A stretch of 64,000 nucleotides of DNA from Shewanella maritima (GTDB lineage Bacteria; Pseudomonadota; Gammaproteobacteria; Enterobacterales; Shewanellaceae): contig NZ_CP036200.1 of assembly GCF_004295345.1 (NCBI RefSeq), forward strand, positions 1,922,001 to 1,986,000. The letters are read 5' to 3'. Both the position numbers and the translations under genes were made by a program. Under the pieces are notes generated by a model. It saw nothing but the letters and a program-made list of their open reading frames with translations. It ran no database searches and was not told the DNA's origin. Positions 36,329 through 44,883 of this stretch are shown here, one piece after another. Positions within the stretch are counted from its first letter, which is position 1; the number at the start of each line of letters is the position of its first letter.

Positions 36329-37390
36329 ATGAAAAAAATCTACCTAAGCCTATTAGCAGCAAGCGTTATCGCAGGTTGCTCATCTACCGCACCTGCGCCA
36401 CAAGTAAAGCATGAGTTTAACTACGACTACTCAAAGTACAATCTAGACCCAACTAAAGCCCCTGCGCAAAACTTTGATCTATCTAACTGGAAAATCACCT
36501 TACCAGAAATGACCACTGAAGGTTCTCGCAAAGGTAAAGCGTTAGAGATCAACAAGCATGAGCTTAGCAATCAGCAAACGCCTTATATTCACCCAGAGTG
36601 GTTCTACACGGATAGCAAAACTGGTGCACTGGTATTCGTATCTCCAAACCAGGCTCCAACAACCAAAAACAGTAAAAATACTCGCTCAGAACTGCGCGCC
36701 ATGCTTGCCGAGCAATACAATGACCCAAAAAACAACTTCGTAATCAAATCGCATCCTCAAGCCAACAGCTACGGCGCGATTGGTGGCCAGTTAAAAGCAA
36801 CACTGTCTGTAGACCAGGTGAGCACCAGTGGGGAATACCGTAAAAACAACGCCTTTGCGGTAGTCATTGGTCAAATCCATGGTTCAGACAACGAGCCATT
36901 AAAAATCTCTTACCGTAAACTGCCAGGTCATGAGTTTGGCTCATTATCTTGGAACTACGAACTAAACCCAGTGCCAGACCTGCAGGATGCTCGTGATAGC
37001 AACGGCAAAAAGCTACGTAAAGATATTCGCCACAATGTATTTGGTAAGTACAACCTACGTGAGCACCACGACGATCCAAAAGACGGTATTCGTTTAGGCG
37101 AAATCTTCTCTTACGAAGTCAATGTTAAAGACAACATCATGCACCTAACTTTCACTAAGAACCCAGGTGAGAAAAATGAAATCGTTAAGACCTTTGAAGT
37201 TGACCTAGCCGAAGGTAACTACAAAGGCCATGAAGTTGACCAGGGCTATGGCGACGACTGGATGTACTACAAAGCCGGTGTTTACAATCAATGTAATACC
37301 AAAGCGAGCAGCTCAAACTGTGAGTGGCGTGGTATGGAAGCAGGCGACTATGCTAAAGCTAGCTTCTACGAGTTAGAACTCAATCAATAA
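36329..37390 (+). CDS. Polysaccharide lyase family 7 alginate lyase, lipoprotein
   Basis: This enzyme cuts alginate by beta-elimination. The 353-residue precursor has a lipobox (VIAGC), so it is membrane-anchored, most likely facing outward. All three PL7 signature strands are present in order: RSELR within NTRSELRAM near residue 115, the QIH motif in VVIGQIHG near 180, and YYKAGVYNQC near residue 315. They hold the catalytic His, Arg, Gln and Tyr. The ATG at 36329 starts the signal peptide; the frame is open to 36302. It stands alone, without other lyases, and shares an operator sequence with the KdgM-family porin 5.7 kb downstream. Confidence 0.9.
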   Translation: MKKIYLSLLAASVIAGCSSTAPAPQVKHEFNYDYSKYNLDPTKAPAQNFDLSNWKITLPEMTTEGSRKGKALEINKHELSNQQTPYIHPEWFYTDSKTGALVFVSPNQAPTTKNSKNTRSELRAMLAEQYNDPKNNFVIKSHPQANSYGAIGGQLKATLSVDQVSTSGEYRKNNAFAVVIGQIHGSDNEPLKISYRKLPGHEFGSLSWNYELNPVPDLQDARDSNGKKLRKDIRHNVFGKYNLREHHDDPKDGIRLGEIFSYEVNVKDNIMHLTFTKNPGEKNEIVKTFEVDLAEGNYKGHEVDQGYGDDWMYYKAGVYNQCNTKASSSNCEWRGMEAGDYAKASFYELELNQ

Positions 37391-37483
37391 CACCTAATTA
37401 CTGGCTGGGTAACTAAACCAGCAGTCGCTAAATAATAACACCTAATTACTGGCTGGGTAACTAAACCAGCAGTCGCTAAATAA
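37386..37483. repeat. Tandem duplication, 48-bp unit, two copies
   Basis: The block starting CACCTAATTACTGGCTGGGT at 37391 recurs exactly at 37439. Each copy contains a small hairpin, GCTGG pairing with CCAGC. The repeat follows the lyase stop codon directly. Confidence 0.85.
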
Positions 37484-37489
37484 TAACGT

Positions 37490-37539
37490 AAAGCCCATCG
37501 CTAATAGCCATAATAGTGCCATTGACGATGGGCTTTTTA
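37490..37539 (+). terminator. Terminator after the alginate lyase
   Basis: AAAGCCCATCG at 37490-37500 pairs with CGATGGGCTTT at 37526-37536, ending in T-run, with a long 25-base loop. Confidence 0.75.
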
Positions 37540-38109
37540 TTTATCTCGCTATATTTCTTTACGTATTTATTCCTATATTACTTTAAAACACCTTTAACTA
37601 TATGAGCGAACCCTAATTTAGCTAACGAATCTTTTAAAATAATAATTAATAAATATTCAGCTAAAAAATATAATTACCCCAAACTTAAAACAAAGTTAAA
37701 AACACTAAAACTAAATATCTAAAAATCATCCCAATTAACCCCCAGATAAATTTTAAGATAAAATTAATCATTGACAAAACAAGCCATATGCATAAGTAAA
37801 TTTGGTTATAGATCACAAAACAAAATAGCAAGCTTATTACAAACAAACACTTACCCACGCACGCCCTATATAAAATCAAACCCTAAACAACTAAACCATT
37901 GTTTAAAAACAAATTATTTAGTGAAAAATCAACTAACGATTTATTTAGACCAAGCTCACATAACATGCCAATTAAAAGCCTGTTTAAGAAACAAGCATGT
38001 TACTTATATGTTTGCCGGCAAAACAAAACTTAACAATAAGCCAATATTTACTTTTACTGAATGTGAATAAAGATGATGAATATTCACTTGAAAAAAGTAA
38101 TTAGGAGTG
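37540..38109. other. AT-rich region upstream of nrfA
   Basis: This is markedly A/T-rich with no convincing gene. The open frames in it are poor in codon character and lack ribosome sites. A half CRP-like word (TATAGATCACA near 37807) and a possible -10 (TATAAA near 37868) suggest a long regulated leader for nrfA. Confidence 0.4.
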
Positions 38110-39768
38110 ATGATGAAACTACAAAAACTCGCAATTGCTGTAGCAGTGATGACCGCACTTAGTGCTTGTGGCAGCAGTGATGACGATCCAATCACTTGTA
38201 AGGATGGGGAAATACTAAATCCTGACACAAACGTCTGTGAACCTGAACCTGAGCCAGAACCAGTCGACTACTACAACAGTGACAACTGGAAGGAAGCCTT
38301 CCCTGAGCAACATGAGTCTTGGGCGAAAACTGCAGAAAATAACCCTGAATCTGGCAAGCCAACCGACTTACTTGAAGCCAACCCTAACCTAGTTGCGGCT
38401 TGGGCTGGTTACGGTTTTGCCAAAGATTACAACCGCGCTCGTGGCCACCACTTCGCCCTTACAGACATTATCACCACACTGCGCACTGGTGCGCCTATGG
38501 TGGGTATGGACGGAGAAATTGTTGGTGAAACAATGGCAGCTAGCTGCTGGTCTTGTAAAACCACTGATGTAGCACGCTTGTATGAAGAAAAGGGTGAAGG
38601 CAAATTCTCTAACAACGGCTGGTCTGTTTGGGGCGATGAAATGGGCAACACCATTGGTTGTTCAGATTGTCACGACCACGGTAAGAGCGATTTACGTTTA
38701 AGCCGCCCTTACACAGATCGTGCAATGACCATTATCGACAAAACCTTTGCGGCGCAAAGTCACGATATGCAATCTAGCCAGACTTGTGCTCAATGCCACG
38801 TTGAGTATTACTTTGACGGCACAGATGAGAAGAAAGTGCGCTACCCATGGGACTTCTGGGTACCAGGTGTTGAAACCGACTACGCTGACAAAGTTGCCTA
38901 CCAAGGTACCGATGACTTGTATAAAGGCTTTGCAGCTGAGGCTCAGCTAGCTTACTTTGACGACAAAGGCTTTAAAGATTGGACCAACGCTATCTCAGGC
39001 GCGCCTATGTTAAAAGCACAGCACCCTGAATTCGAAAACTTACTTGACCGCACCAAGGAAACACACCCAAGCCCAAGTAATCACCTCGAATTCAGCTGTA
39101 ACACTTGTCACATGCCGAAATCTACCAATGCAGAGGGTGAAGAGTACTCTAACCATCAGGTGAATTTCTCAATGGCTAAGTTGCCAAGCGACTGTACAGG
39201 TTGTCACACTGAAGGCGGTATATTCGACATCAACAAAATTGTTGAAGAACGCAAAGCTGAAATTGACGCGCTACGTTTTGGTGAAAACGGTACTGACTTA
39301 CGTCTAACTGAAGTTCACTTTAAAGCACAAGCGATTTGGGCAGCCAACAATATTGAAGGTTTAGATGCTGGCAAATCAATTGGCGAAGCTAAAGCTAACT
39401 ATGAAGCTGCATTAGCTGCAGGCAATGAGCTAGCAACTGACATGAATAGCCTGTTAGTTAAAGTGCGTAACGCACAATGGTTCTGGGACAGCGCAACCGC
39501 TTCACATGGTATTGCAGCGCATAACCCTGCCGAAGCTAAGCGTCTACTGACTAAAGCTAACACTGTCTTAGATGCCGCAATCGCTGAAGCAGACACCTTA
39601 CTAACTAAGTATGGTTCTAGCTACACGTTTGATAAGACCATGTACGATTCTAAAGCTAAACTGCAACCACTTGCAGGACTAAACTTAGATCAAATGAATG
39701 CAGACAAAGAAACATTCATTAAAGAACGTGTTGAAAAAGAGTGGCCTGCAAAATTAGAAAGCTACTAA
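38110..39768 (+). CDS. nrfA: Ammonia-forming cytochrome c552 nitrite reductase, lipoprotein form
   Basis: NrfA reduces nitrite to ammonium with six electrons. The five haem sites are visible: CWSCK, the lysine-ligated active-site haem near residue 150, then CSDCH, CAQCH, CNTCH and CTGCH. The active-site Arg/Tyr/His region surrounds them (SDLRLSRPYTDRAM, HVEYYF, NHQVNF). Unlike standard soluble NrfA it has a lipobox (ALSAC), then a short loop with a Cys pair and an EPEPEPEP linker before the enzyme starts at about residue 60. It is therefore expected to be anchored to a membrane. No nrfB, nrfH or nrfCD is adjacent, so the electron donor is elsewhere. GGAG precedes two ATG codons. The 552 residues include the linker. 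Confidence 0.92.
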   Translation: MMKLQKLAIAVAVMTALSACGSSDDDPITCKDGEILNPDTNVCEPEPEPEPVDYYNSDNWKEAFPEQHESWAKTAENNPESGKPTDLLEANPNLVAAWAGYGFAKDYNRARGHHFALTDIITTLRTGAPMVGMDGEIVGETMAASCWSCKTTDVARLYEEKGEGKFSNNGWSVWGDEMGNTIGCSDCHDHGKSDLRLSRPYTDRAMTIIDKTFAAQSHDMQSSQTCAQCHVEYYFDGTDEKKVRYPWDFWVPGVETDYADKVAYQGTDDLYKGFAAEAQLAYFDDKGFKDWTNAISGAPMLKAQHPEFENLLDRTKETHPSPSNHLEFSCNTCHMPKSTNAEGEEYSNHQVNFSMAKLPSDCTGCHTEGGIFDINKIVEERKAEIDALRFGENGTDLRLTEVHFKAQAIWAANNIEGLDAGKSIGEAKANYEAALAAGNELATDMNSLLVKVRNAQWFWDSATASHGIAAHNPAEAKRLLTKANTVLDAAIAEADTLLTKYGSSYTFDKTMYDSKAKLQPLAGLNLDQMNADKETFIKERVEKEWPAKLESY

Positions 39769-39886
39769 TTATTGACGGCTTTTATGGCTAGCTTAGTAAG
39801 TGCAAATGAATGTTCCCAACCTCAAAGCACAAACTAAAAGCAGCTAGCTATCAAGACTAGTCAATAAGCTAGAATGCTTACGCTCG

Positions 39887-39923
39887 ATGCCAGTCAGAGA
39901 TATTACCTTTGACTGGCATTTTT
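39887..39923 (+). terminator. Terminator after nrfA
   Basis: ATGCCAGTCA pairs with TGACTGGCAT and runs into TTTT. Its arms resemble those of the terminator at 1066-1101. Confidence 0.8.
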
Positions 39924-40140
39924 GCTTATAAACTGAGGCGTTCAATCGCTTAGAACAAGGCTCAAATAGCAGTGAGATAATTATCCCACGTTCAAAATAG
40001 CTAACATACATATAAACCACTTTTACCAATAAGAATTAAGGAGTAAACATGCTCATATGCTCGTACTGATTAGTATAAGCTCGCAGTTATTGCCATTATT
40101 GCGTAAAATTTGCTCCGCATACGTTATTAATGGATTGATT
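39924..40140. other. Leader region of the MscS gene
   Basis: A strong ribosome site (AAGGAG at 40037-40042) precedes ATG 40049, which opens a seven-codon frame ending at 40069. The MscS frame itself is open from 40057 but has its signal peptide only from 40141. The short frame may be a leader peptide or a chance. Confidence 0.35.
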
Positions 40141-41958
40141 ATGAGCAGCAAACGGTTAGCCCACGTACTCCTACTAAGTTTCACTTTTATTGCCTGTTTA
40201 ACTCAGCCAGGCTATGCCTCAGACATAAACCTCAAAAAAGTTTCTGATGCAGAAAAGCGCAGTGAAGAAATCGCTGAAAGTCAGTTATCTTTAGGTTTAA
40301 CAAAGCCTGGAGAAACGCCTCTTTCTACCATGATAGCGATAACTGAAGCTGCCGAGGTAGGAGACTGGCAAACGGCAGCCGAGTATGCAGACCTGCGCTT
40401 TTTGCCTAAATCAATGAGCGCGGAAAAAGGCCCAGAATATATGCGTAAGCTGGGTATTCTGTGGAGCAAACAACAGATCCTAGACCTCTCGCAAATTAGC
40501 GACTCACCAACAGGTCATGCCAACGACAAACTGCCAAGTTATCGCGACTTAATCGGTACCTTAGAAACTCAGCAAGGGCCAGTACCCGTGTACTTGCAAC
40601 ATGTACCTGATGGTAAATCAGGTAAGGTTTGGAAGATCTCCAACGCCACAATAGCCAAAATACCTGAGCTGTGGAGCGAGTTTGGCTACCACCCTTACGC
40701 TGAAAAACTTTCGCTAATGTTGCCCGAGTTTTACCTGATGCATATGGAGAACTGGCAAGTCATCGTATTCTTCAGTGCTTTATTCTTAGGCTGGTTTGCT
40801 AGTGGGTTGGTGAGCTACTTGGCTAAGCGAATTGCCCAGCGCTTTGAGCAAAAAATATCGGGATTAATGCAGTTTTGTGGTCGTAGTTTACGTTGGTTTA
40901 TTTACCTCTCATTCTTGCAACACTTAGCTCTATCATTGGGACTATCGGTTCGAGCTAGGGTATGGTTCGACAACAGCACCTTACTCTATATCGCTAACAC
41001 CATACTGGCACTCGGTATCATTGAGCTTTACTGCAACTACAAATCTAAACAGCTGCATGCTCAAGACAAAGGCTACAGCGTTGCTTTGCTCAGACCACTG
41101 GTTGCGATTATCAAAATTATCGTGGTCATCATTATCTCGCTTATGTGGTTGCAAAGCTCAGGCTATAACATGGCAACCGTATTAACCGGCTTGGGTGTAG
41201 GTAGTTTAGCCATTGCGTTAGCGGCGCAAAAACCACTAGAAAACATCTTTGGCGCGCTCACCTTGTACGCAGCGAAACCGATTAAACCCGGCGACTTTTG
41301 CCGCTTTGACAAAACGCTCGGCGTGGTTGAAGAAATCGGTCTGCGCTCAACCCGCATCCGTAAGCTAGACCGCACTGTGGTACACATTCCCAATTCAATT
41401 TTTTCCTCAAAAGAGCTAGAAAACTTTTCGGTAATTGACCGTCGCCGTTACAAACACGACTTGCGTATTAGTCTCAATACCAGCAAGCAGCAATTACAAT
41501 TGTTACTGATGGAGCTGCGCAAACTATTGCTGTCACACCCAAGAGTGCTAGCAGAGGCCCAAAGAGCTAGGTTTATTGGGATTGAGCGCGACGCGTTTGT
41601 GGTTAACGTCAACGCCTATATTGATACCGGTGACATCAACGAGTACTTTGCCATCGCAGAGGACTTGAATTTTCATATCCTAAGTATGCTTAATCAACTC
41701 GATGTGCACATTGCACCAATAGGACAAAATGTGGTGTTGCAACGTGCCGATAGCGCTAACCTTGAAGTTCAACGTCAAGCAGAGCAGCTAGTACAAGAAA
41801 TGATTGAAGACAATCAACTCCCCTTCCCCAATTACACAGAAGAAGAGCGCAATGCATTTAAAGGCTCAATAGAGTATCCACCTACAGGTAGCATTACTAA
41901 GCCAAAGGATGTGGTGCGTTTTTCAAAAGAAGATGAAGAAACCGAAATACGCAGCTAG
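40141..41958 (+). CDS. MscS-family mechanosensitive channel with periplasmic domain
   Basis: The 605-residue inner-membrane channel opens under osmotic downshock. A signal peptide (HVLLLSFTFIACLTQPGYA) leads a periplasmic domain of about 180 residues. Several helices follow, and the pore helix is MATVLTGLGVGSLAIALAAQ (about residue 345), rich in Gly/Ala as in MscS TM3. The cytoplasmic beta domain follows with PIKPGDFCRF and RTVVHIPNSIF. The start is set at 40141 by the signal peptide, although no good ribosome site precedes it. Single gene. Confidence 0.88.
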   Translation: MSSKRLAHVLLLSFTFIACLTQPGYASDINLKKVSDAEKRSEEIAESQLSLGLTKPGETPLSTMIAITEAAEVGDWQTAAEYADLRFLPKSMSAEKGPEYMRKLGILWSKQQILDLSQISDSPTGHANDKLPSYRDLIGTLETQQGPVPVYLQHVPDGKSGKVWKISNATIAKIPELWSEFGYHPYAEKLSLMLPEFYLMHMENWQVIVFFSALFLGWFASGLVSYLAKRIAQRFEQKISGLMQFCGRSLRWFIYLSFLQHLALSLGLSVRARVWFDNSTLLYIANTILALGIIELYCNYKSKQLHAQDKGYSVALLRPLVAIIKIIVVIIISLMWLQSSGYNMATVLTGLGVGSLAIALAAQKPLENIFGALTLYAAKPIKPGDFCRFDKTLGVVEEIGLRSTRIRKLDRTVVHIPNSIFSSKELENFSVIDRRRYKHDLRISLNTSKQQLQLLLMELRKLLLSHPRVLAEAQRARFIGIERDAFVVNVNAYIDTGDINEYFAIAEDLNFHILSMLNQLDVHIAPIGQNVVLQRADSANLEVQRQAEQLVQEMIEDNQLPFPNYTEEERNAFKGSIEYPPTGSITKPKDVVRFSKEDEETEIRS

Positions 41959-42038
41959 ACCAATATTGCTGCGGTTACGGCAAATCTACAATGCACAGCT
42001 TACAAATTGTTTGTTGTGCATTGTAGGTTTAATCGGTA

Positions 42039-42731
42039 CTAAAACTGGTACTTGATACCAACACGGCTACGAAGCTCGCGTTTGTCGGAGGTAGCGCTAA
42101 CAGACACATCACCTACCTCAAACCAAGGGCTCCATTTTCCCTGACTGTAACGAACGGTTAGGTTGTTTTCATAATTAGAGCGGCCGTTGTCATACAAATG
42201 ATAGTTGCCATCTGCAGCGTAATACTGGTTTAACTCTAAAGCATATGCCCAACGATTGTGTTTGTAACCTAGGTTTGCGGTATAACGGTGGCGAAAACGT
42301 TTAACGCTTTCATGAGGTTTAACGTCCAAGCGGTAACGAGCGCTAATGGATAAACCATCAACGGATAAGGGTTTGTAGGTTAAGCGTAACTGTGGTTTAT
42401 AGGTTGCATTGTCGCCACTAAACTCGACCGGCATACCAGGGATAAGCTCCCATTCATCTGCTAGCTTAAACTTATAGCCAGTATCAATTTCAGCGCCAGT
42501 AGCCTCTACTCCGTCCATAAAGCCACCAGTTGGGCTTTTAAACTTTAGCTCTAATGACATTGAGAGGTTTTTAGTTGGTGAGCCCCCCATCTTCATGCGG
42601 CTAGCATGCTTTTGCGAGTCATTCTTATACTCATGACGGAAATCAACCGAAATAGCCGAAGCATAAAAACTCGCCATACTGACAGGTAAAGCCACCATTA
42701 AAGCAATAACTAAAGCTAACGAACGCTGCAT
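42039..42731 (-). CDS. KdgM-family oligosaccharide porin
   Basis: The 230-residue outer-membrane beta-barrel belongs to the oligogalacturonate-specific porin family, whose members in marine bacteria also pass alginate oligosaccharides. A signal peptide (residues 1-24) is followed by alternating strands such as SVDFRHEYKND, RHRYTANLGYKHNRWAYALE and RSRVGIKYQF. The final Phe marks a barrel. The ATG at 42731 begins the signal sequence. The operator 40 bases upstream matches the one of the PL7 lyase, which makes alginate oligomers the likely cargo. It is a single gene. Confidence 0.88.
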   Translation of the reverse strand: MQRSLALVIALMVALPVSMASFYASAISVDFRHEYKNDSQKHASRMKMGGSPTKNLSMSLELKFKSPTGGFMDGVEATGAEIDTGYKFKLADEWELIPGMPVEFSGDNATYKPQLRLTYKPLSVDGLSISARYRLDVKPHESVKRFRHRYTANLGYKHNRWAYALELNQYYAADGNYHLYDNGRSNYENNLTVRYSQGKWSPWFEVGDVSVSATSDKRELRSRVGIKYQF

Positions 42732-42769
42732 ACTTGCACCCAATATTGTATATAACAGAGGAGTATTTA

Positions 42770-42784
42770 ATTTGTATTACAATA
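42770..42784. promoter_or_regulatory. Palindromic operator upstream of the KdgM-family porin
   Basis: ATTTGTATTACAATA matches the reverse complement of the alginate-lyase operator at 13 of 15 positions, with the core TTGTATTACAA identical. A related half-site, TATTGTATATAACA, lies at 42743-42756. Confidence 0.62.
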
Positions 42785-43102
42785 AGAAAATATTCTCTTT
42801 CCAATATACGAGCATGCATTCTGTGATCTAGGCAGTTCAATCTGCTAGTAACACCGCATAGTGCAGACAATTCGTTTACATTAGCACAACACTAAATAAG
42901 CAATACATACATAAGTCATCACTTAATAAGCAATAAATCCTCCCTCAAAACCAACAAGTTTGGGTCAGTGTAAAAATAGGCAAAAACAAGCCAATTGAGC
43001 AATCAGCTTCAATTTTATGAAATCAGTAAGATATTGAAAAATAGAAAATAATTTAGATAACCGACGAACAAGCTAACTGGCGAGCACAGTAAAACTTAAC
43101 AT
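42785..43102. other. Intergenic region
   Basis: No gene is seen. A TAATAAGCAATA-type word occurs twice near 42896 and 42925. The end of the region leads into a TTTACTCTGACCC repeat. Confidence 0.3.
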
Positions 43103-43120
43103 TTTACTCTGACCCAACCT
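43103..43120. repeat. TTTACTCTGACCC dispersed repeat, copy 1
   Basis: The 18 bases TTTACTCTGACCCAACCT are identical to 52090-52107. The complementary strand, GGGTCAGAGTAA, forms the final codons and stop of the GDYXXLXY gene. Confidence 0.7.
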
Positions 43121-43757
43121 CCCTTGCGTTAGGCTCAATGAGTTGCAACTGCTCGTCATACATGGACGTAAGCAAGGGCTCACCTTTGGCGTTGACGCTA
43201 AACAAGCCATATTGCGCAGCTTCATATAACTTTGCGTGGCCTTCTTGAAAGAAAAACGCGTTGGTTGCAAACTTCACTCGCCCATCACGAACTCGGTATT
43301 GCACTCTTAACTGCTGCGCCTTTAATGGCTGACTAATTTCAGCCATTGATTCAATTGCAGCAAATTGAGCCACACCATGAGTGTCTACATCTACAATCAC
43401 GTAGCCTTGCTGATTAGCCAGAGATTGCCAAGTTAATGACCGCTGCTCTTGGCCTGACGTTGTGGATTGCTCCTCTAACTCGTCACGGATCTGATTAGCC
43501 AGCTCAAAACGCAGCGCCATGTAATCACCCTGCATTAGCGACCTTGGGTCAACAGGAGCTAATTTGAAAAGCACCTTATCTCCCGATATTAAGTGCTGCT
43601 CTTTAACGTAGATTTGCCAATTGACTAACCCCAGCATTAACACCAAAGCAGCAAACACCAGCCACCAGTGACGTGCACTTACTCGTTCACAGTGGTGCGC
43701 ATGGTCAATTTGCCTGTGACTCGTTTGCCTATAGTTAGCCTGTCCATTATCAGTCAA
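43104..43757 (-). CDS. GDYXXLXY-domain membrane protein
   Basis: The 217-residue protein has one N-terminal membrane helix (HWWLVFAALVLMLGLVNW) and an outer domain holding QGDYMALRFEL, the defining GDYxxLxY motif. It is the third gene of a DUF2157-DUF4401-GDYXXLXY trio. I place the start at TTG 43757 because GGAGGAG lies nine bases upstream and the codon overlaps the stop of the DUF4401 gene. The frame stays open to 43784. Its last codons and stop are formed by a dispersed repeat. The function of the trio is unknown. Confidence 0.8.
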   Translation of the reverse strand: MTDNGQANYRQTSHRQIDHAHHCERVSARHWWLVFAALVLMLGLVNWQIYVKEQHLISGDKVLFKLAPVDPRSLMQGDYMALRFELANQIRDELEEQSTTSGQEQRSLTWQSLANQQGYVIVDVDTHGVAQFAAIESMAEISQPLKAQQLRVQYRVRDGRVKFATNAFFFQEGHAKLYEAAQYGLFSVNAKGEPLLTSMYDEQLQLIEPNAREVGSE

Positions 43758-44883
43758 TGTTGGACTCCTCCATGTTAGCCCCAATCAGCCCGGAAACTGC
43801 GACATAACGAAGCATCCCCCAGCGAACGATAAGTAATAATGCGCCTGTCACCAGCAAGATGCCTGACTTAGCCACTAAACTCACATCTAACCAGTAATAA
43901 TAGGCACTCATAAAACTCACTAGAGCTAACACTCCCGCACCTATAAGCAAATTATTACTCGCAGACATTCCCAATAACATCACCAAAACGCCGACAATTA
44001 AGCCATGAGCCTGCATCGTCAACATCGCGAGTAAGCCTATGATTATTAGTACTGCAGCACGAACGGTGACGGGTATACCTGAGTAGCGACTGAGTATGGT
44101 ACGTGTAATGAAAAGTGCCACTAGCCCCATCAATAAATCCCCCATCCAGGGCGATGTAAATGCCGCTTCGGAATAACGAAAACTCACCTGCTTGATCCAG
44201 TTATACTCAAACGCAAGAAAGCAGGTTTGCAAAACACTGATAAACAGCAAACCATAAGCAACGGCCATACGATGATAACCAGCACTGGATGCCGCAAAAA
44301 GCTGGTACCAGCGCGGAAGTGGGCGTTTATACAAGTCAAACTCAGTCAGAATCAAATAACTGGCAAGCGCAAAAAGTAGCGCCTCAGCTAAATATGGCAA
44401 TCCCCACAGAGACATGGACGCCATTAAACACATCCCGGCCAATGCCGCTGAGCAAAAGCGATGTATCACGTTAGGCATCAGCAAGATCAACCCAAACTGC
44501 ACAATACTGGCAATGACAAAACACGCCTTAGTATCAAAATGTTCAGCAAAGCCAATCATCAACACAGCTTGCCCAGTGAGGCTCAACGCCAGCGCTAAAT
44601 GCTCATAAAATTCGTTCCCCTTGCGAGCAAATAACACACCTGCAGCCAAAATAATCCCTGGACCAACGATAAATGGCAGCGCATCTTCTTCAAGTAAGAA
44701 GCTCAAACTCAAGAAAATAAACCCAAGCAAGAACAAGGCTGCGAGCCAACCCGCTGCAGCGAGTAACAGTTTTACAAACCAAGGCGAGTCCACATCTTCA
44801 CAAAGCGTTGGTTTGTCGCCAGTCACCAGGTCAAGAGTGTATAACTGCTGCCACATTTCTGATGCTTGCCTCATTGCTGCCAC
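43750..44883 (-). CDS. DUF4401 multi-pass membrane protein
   Basis: The 377-residue protein has about ten hydrophobic helices (for example LLLAAAGWLAALFLLGFIFL and LPFIVGPGIILAAGVLFARK) and is of the DUF4401 family. It lies in the middle of the three-gene unit. Its start overlaps the end of the DUF2157 gene by 13 bases and its stop overlaps the next start, so the three are translated together. The role is unknown. Confidence 0.82.
   Translation of the reverse strand: MAAMRQASEMWQQLYTLDLVTGDKPTLCEDVDSPWFVKLLLAAAGWLAALFLLGFIFLSLSFLLEEDALPFIVGPGIILAAGVLFARKGNEFYEHLALALSLTGQAVLMIGFAEHFDTKACFVIASIVQFGLILLMPNVIHRFCSAALAGMCLMASMSLWGLPYLAEALLFALASYLILTEFDLYKRPLPRWYQLFAASSAGYHRMAVAYGLLFISVLQTCFLAFEYNWIKQVSFRYSEAAFTSPWMGDLLMGLVALFITRTILSRYSGIPVTVRAAVLIIIGLLAMLTMQAHGLIVGVLVMLLGMSASNNLLIGAGVLALVSFMSAYYYWLDVSLVAKSGILLVTGALLLIVRWGMLRYVAVSGLIGANMEESNID

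Noticed and set aside
37685..38070. Two overlapping reading frames upstream of nrfA
   Set aside because: They lie in A/T-rich DNA, lack ribosome sites and show no recognisable family or normal composition.
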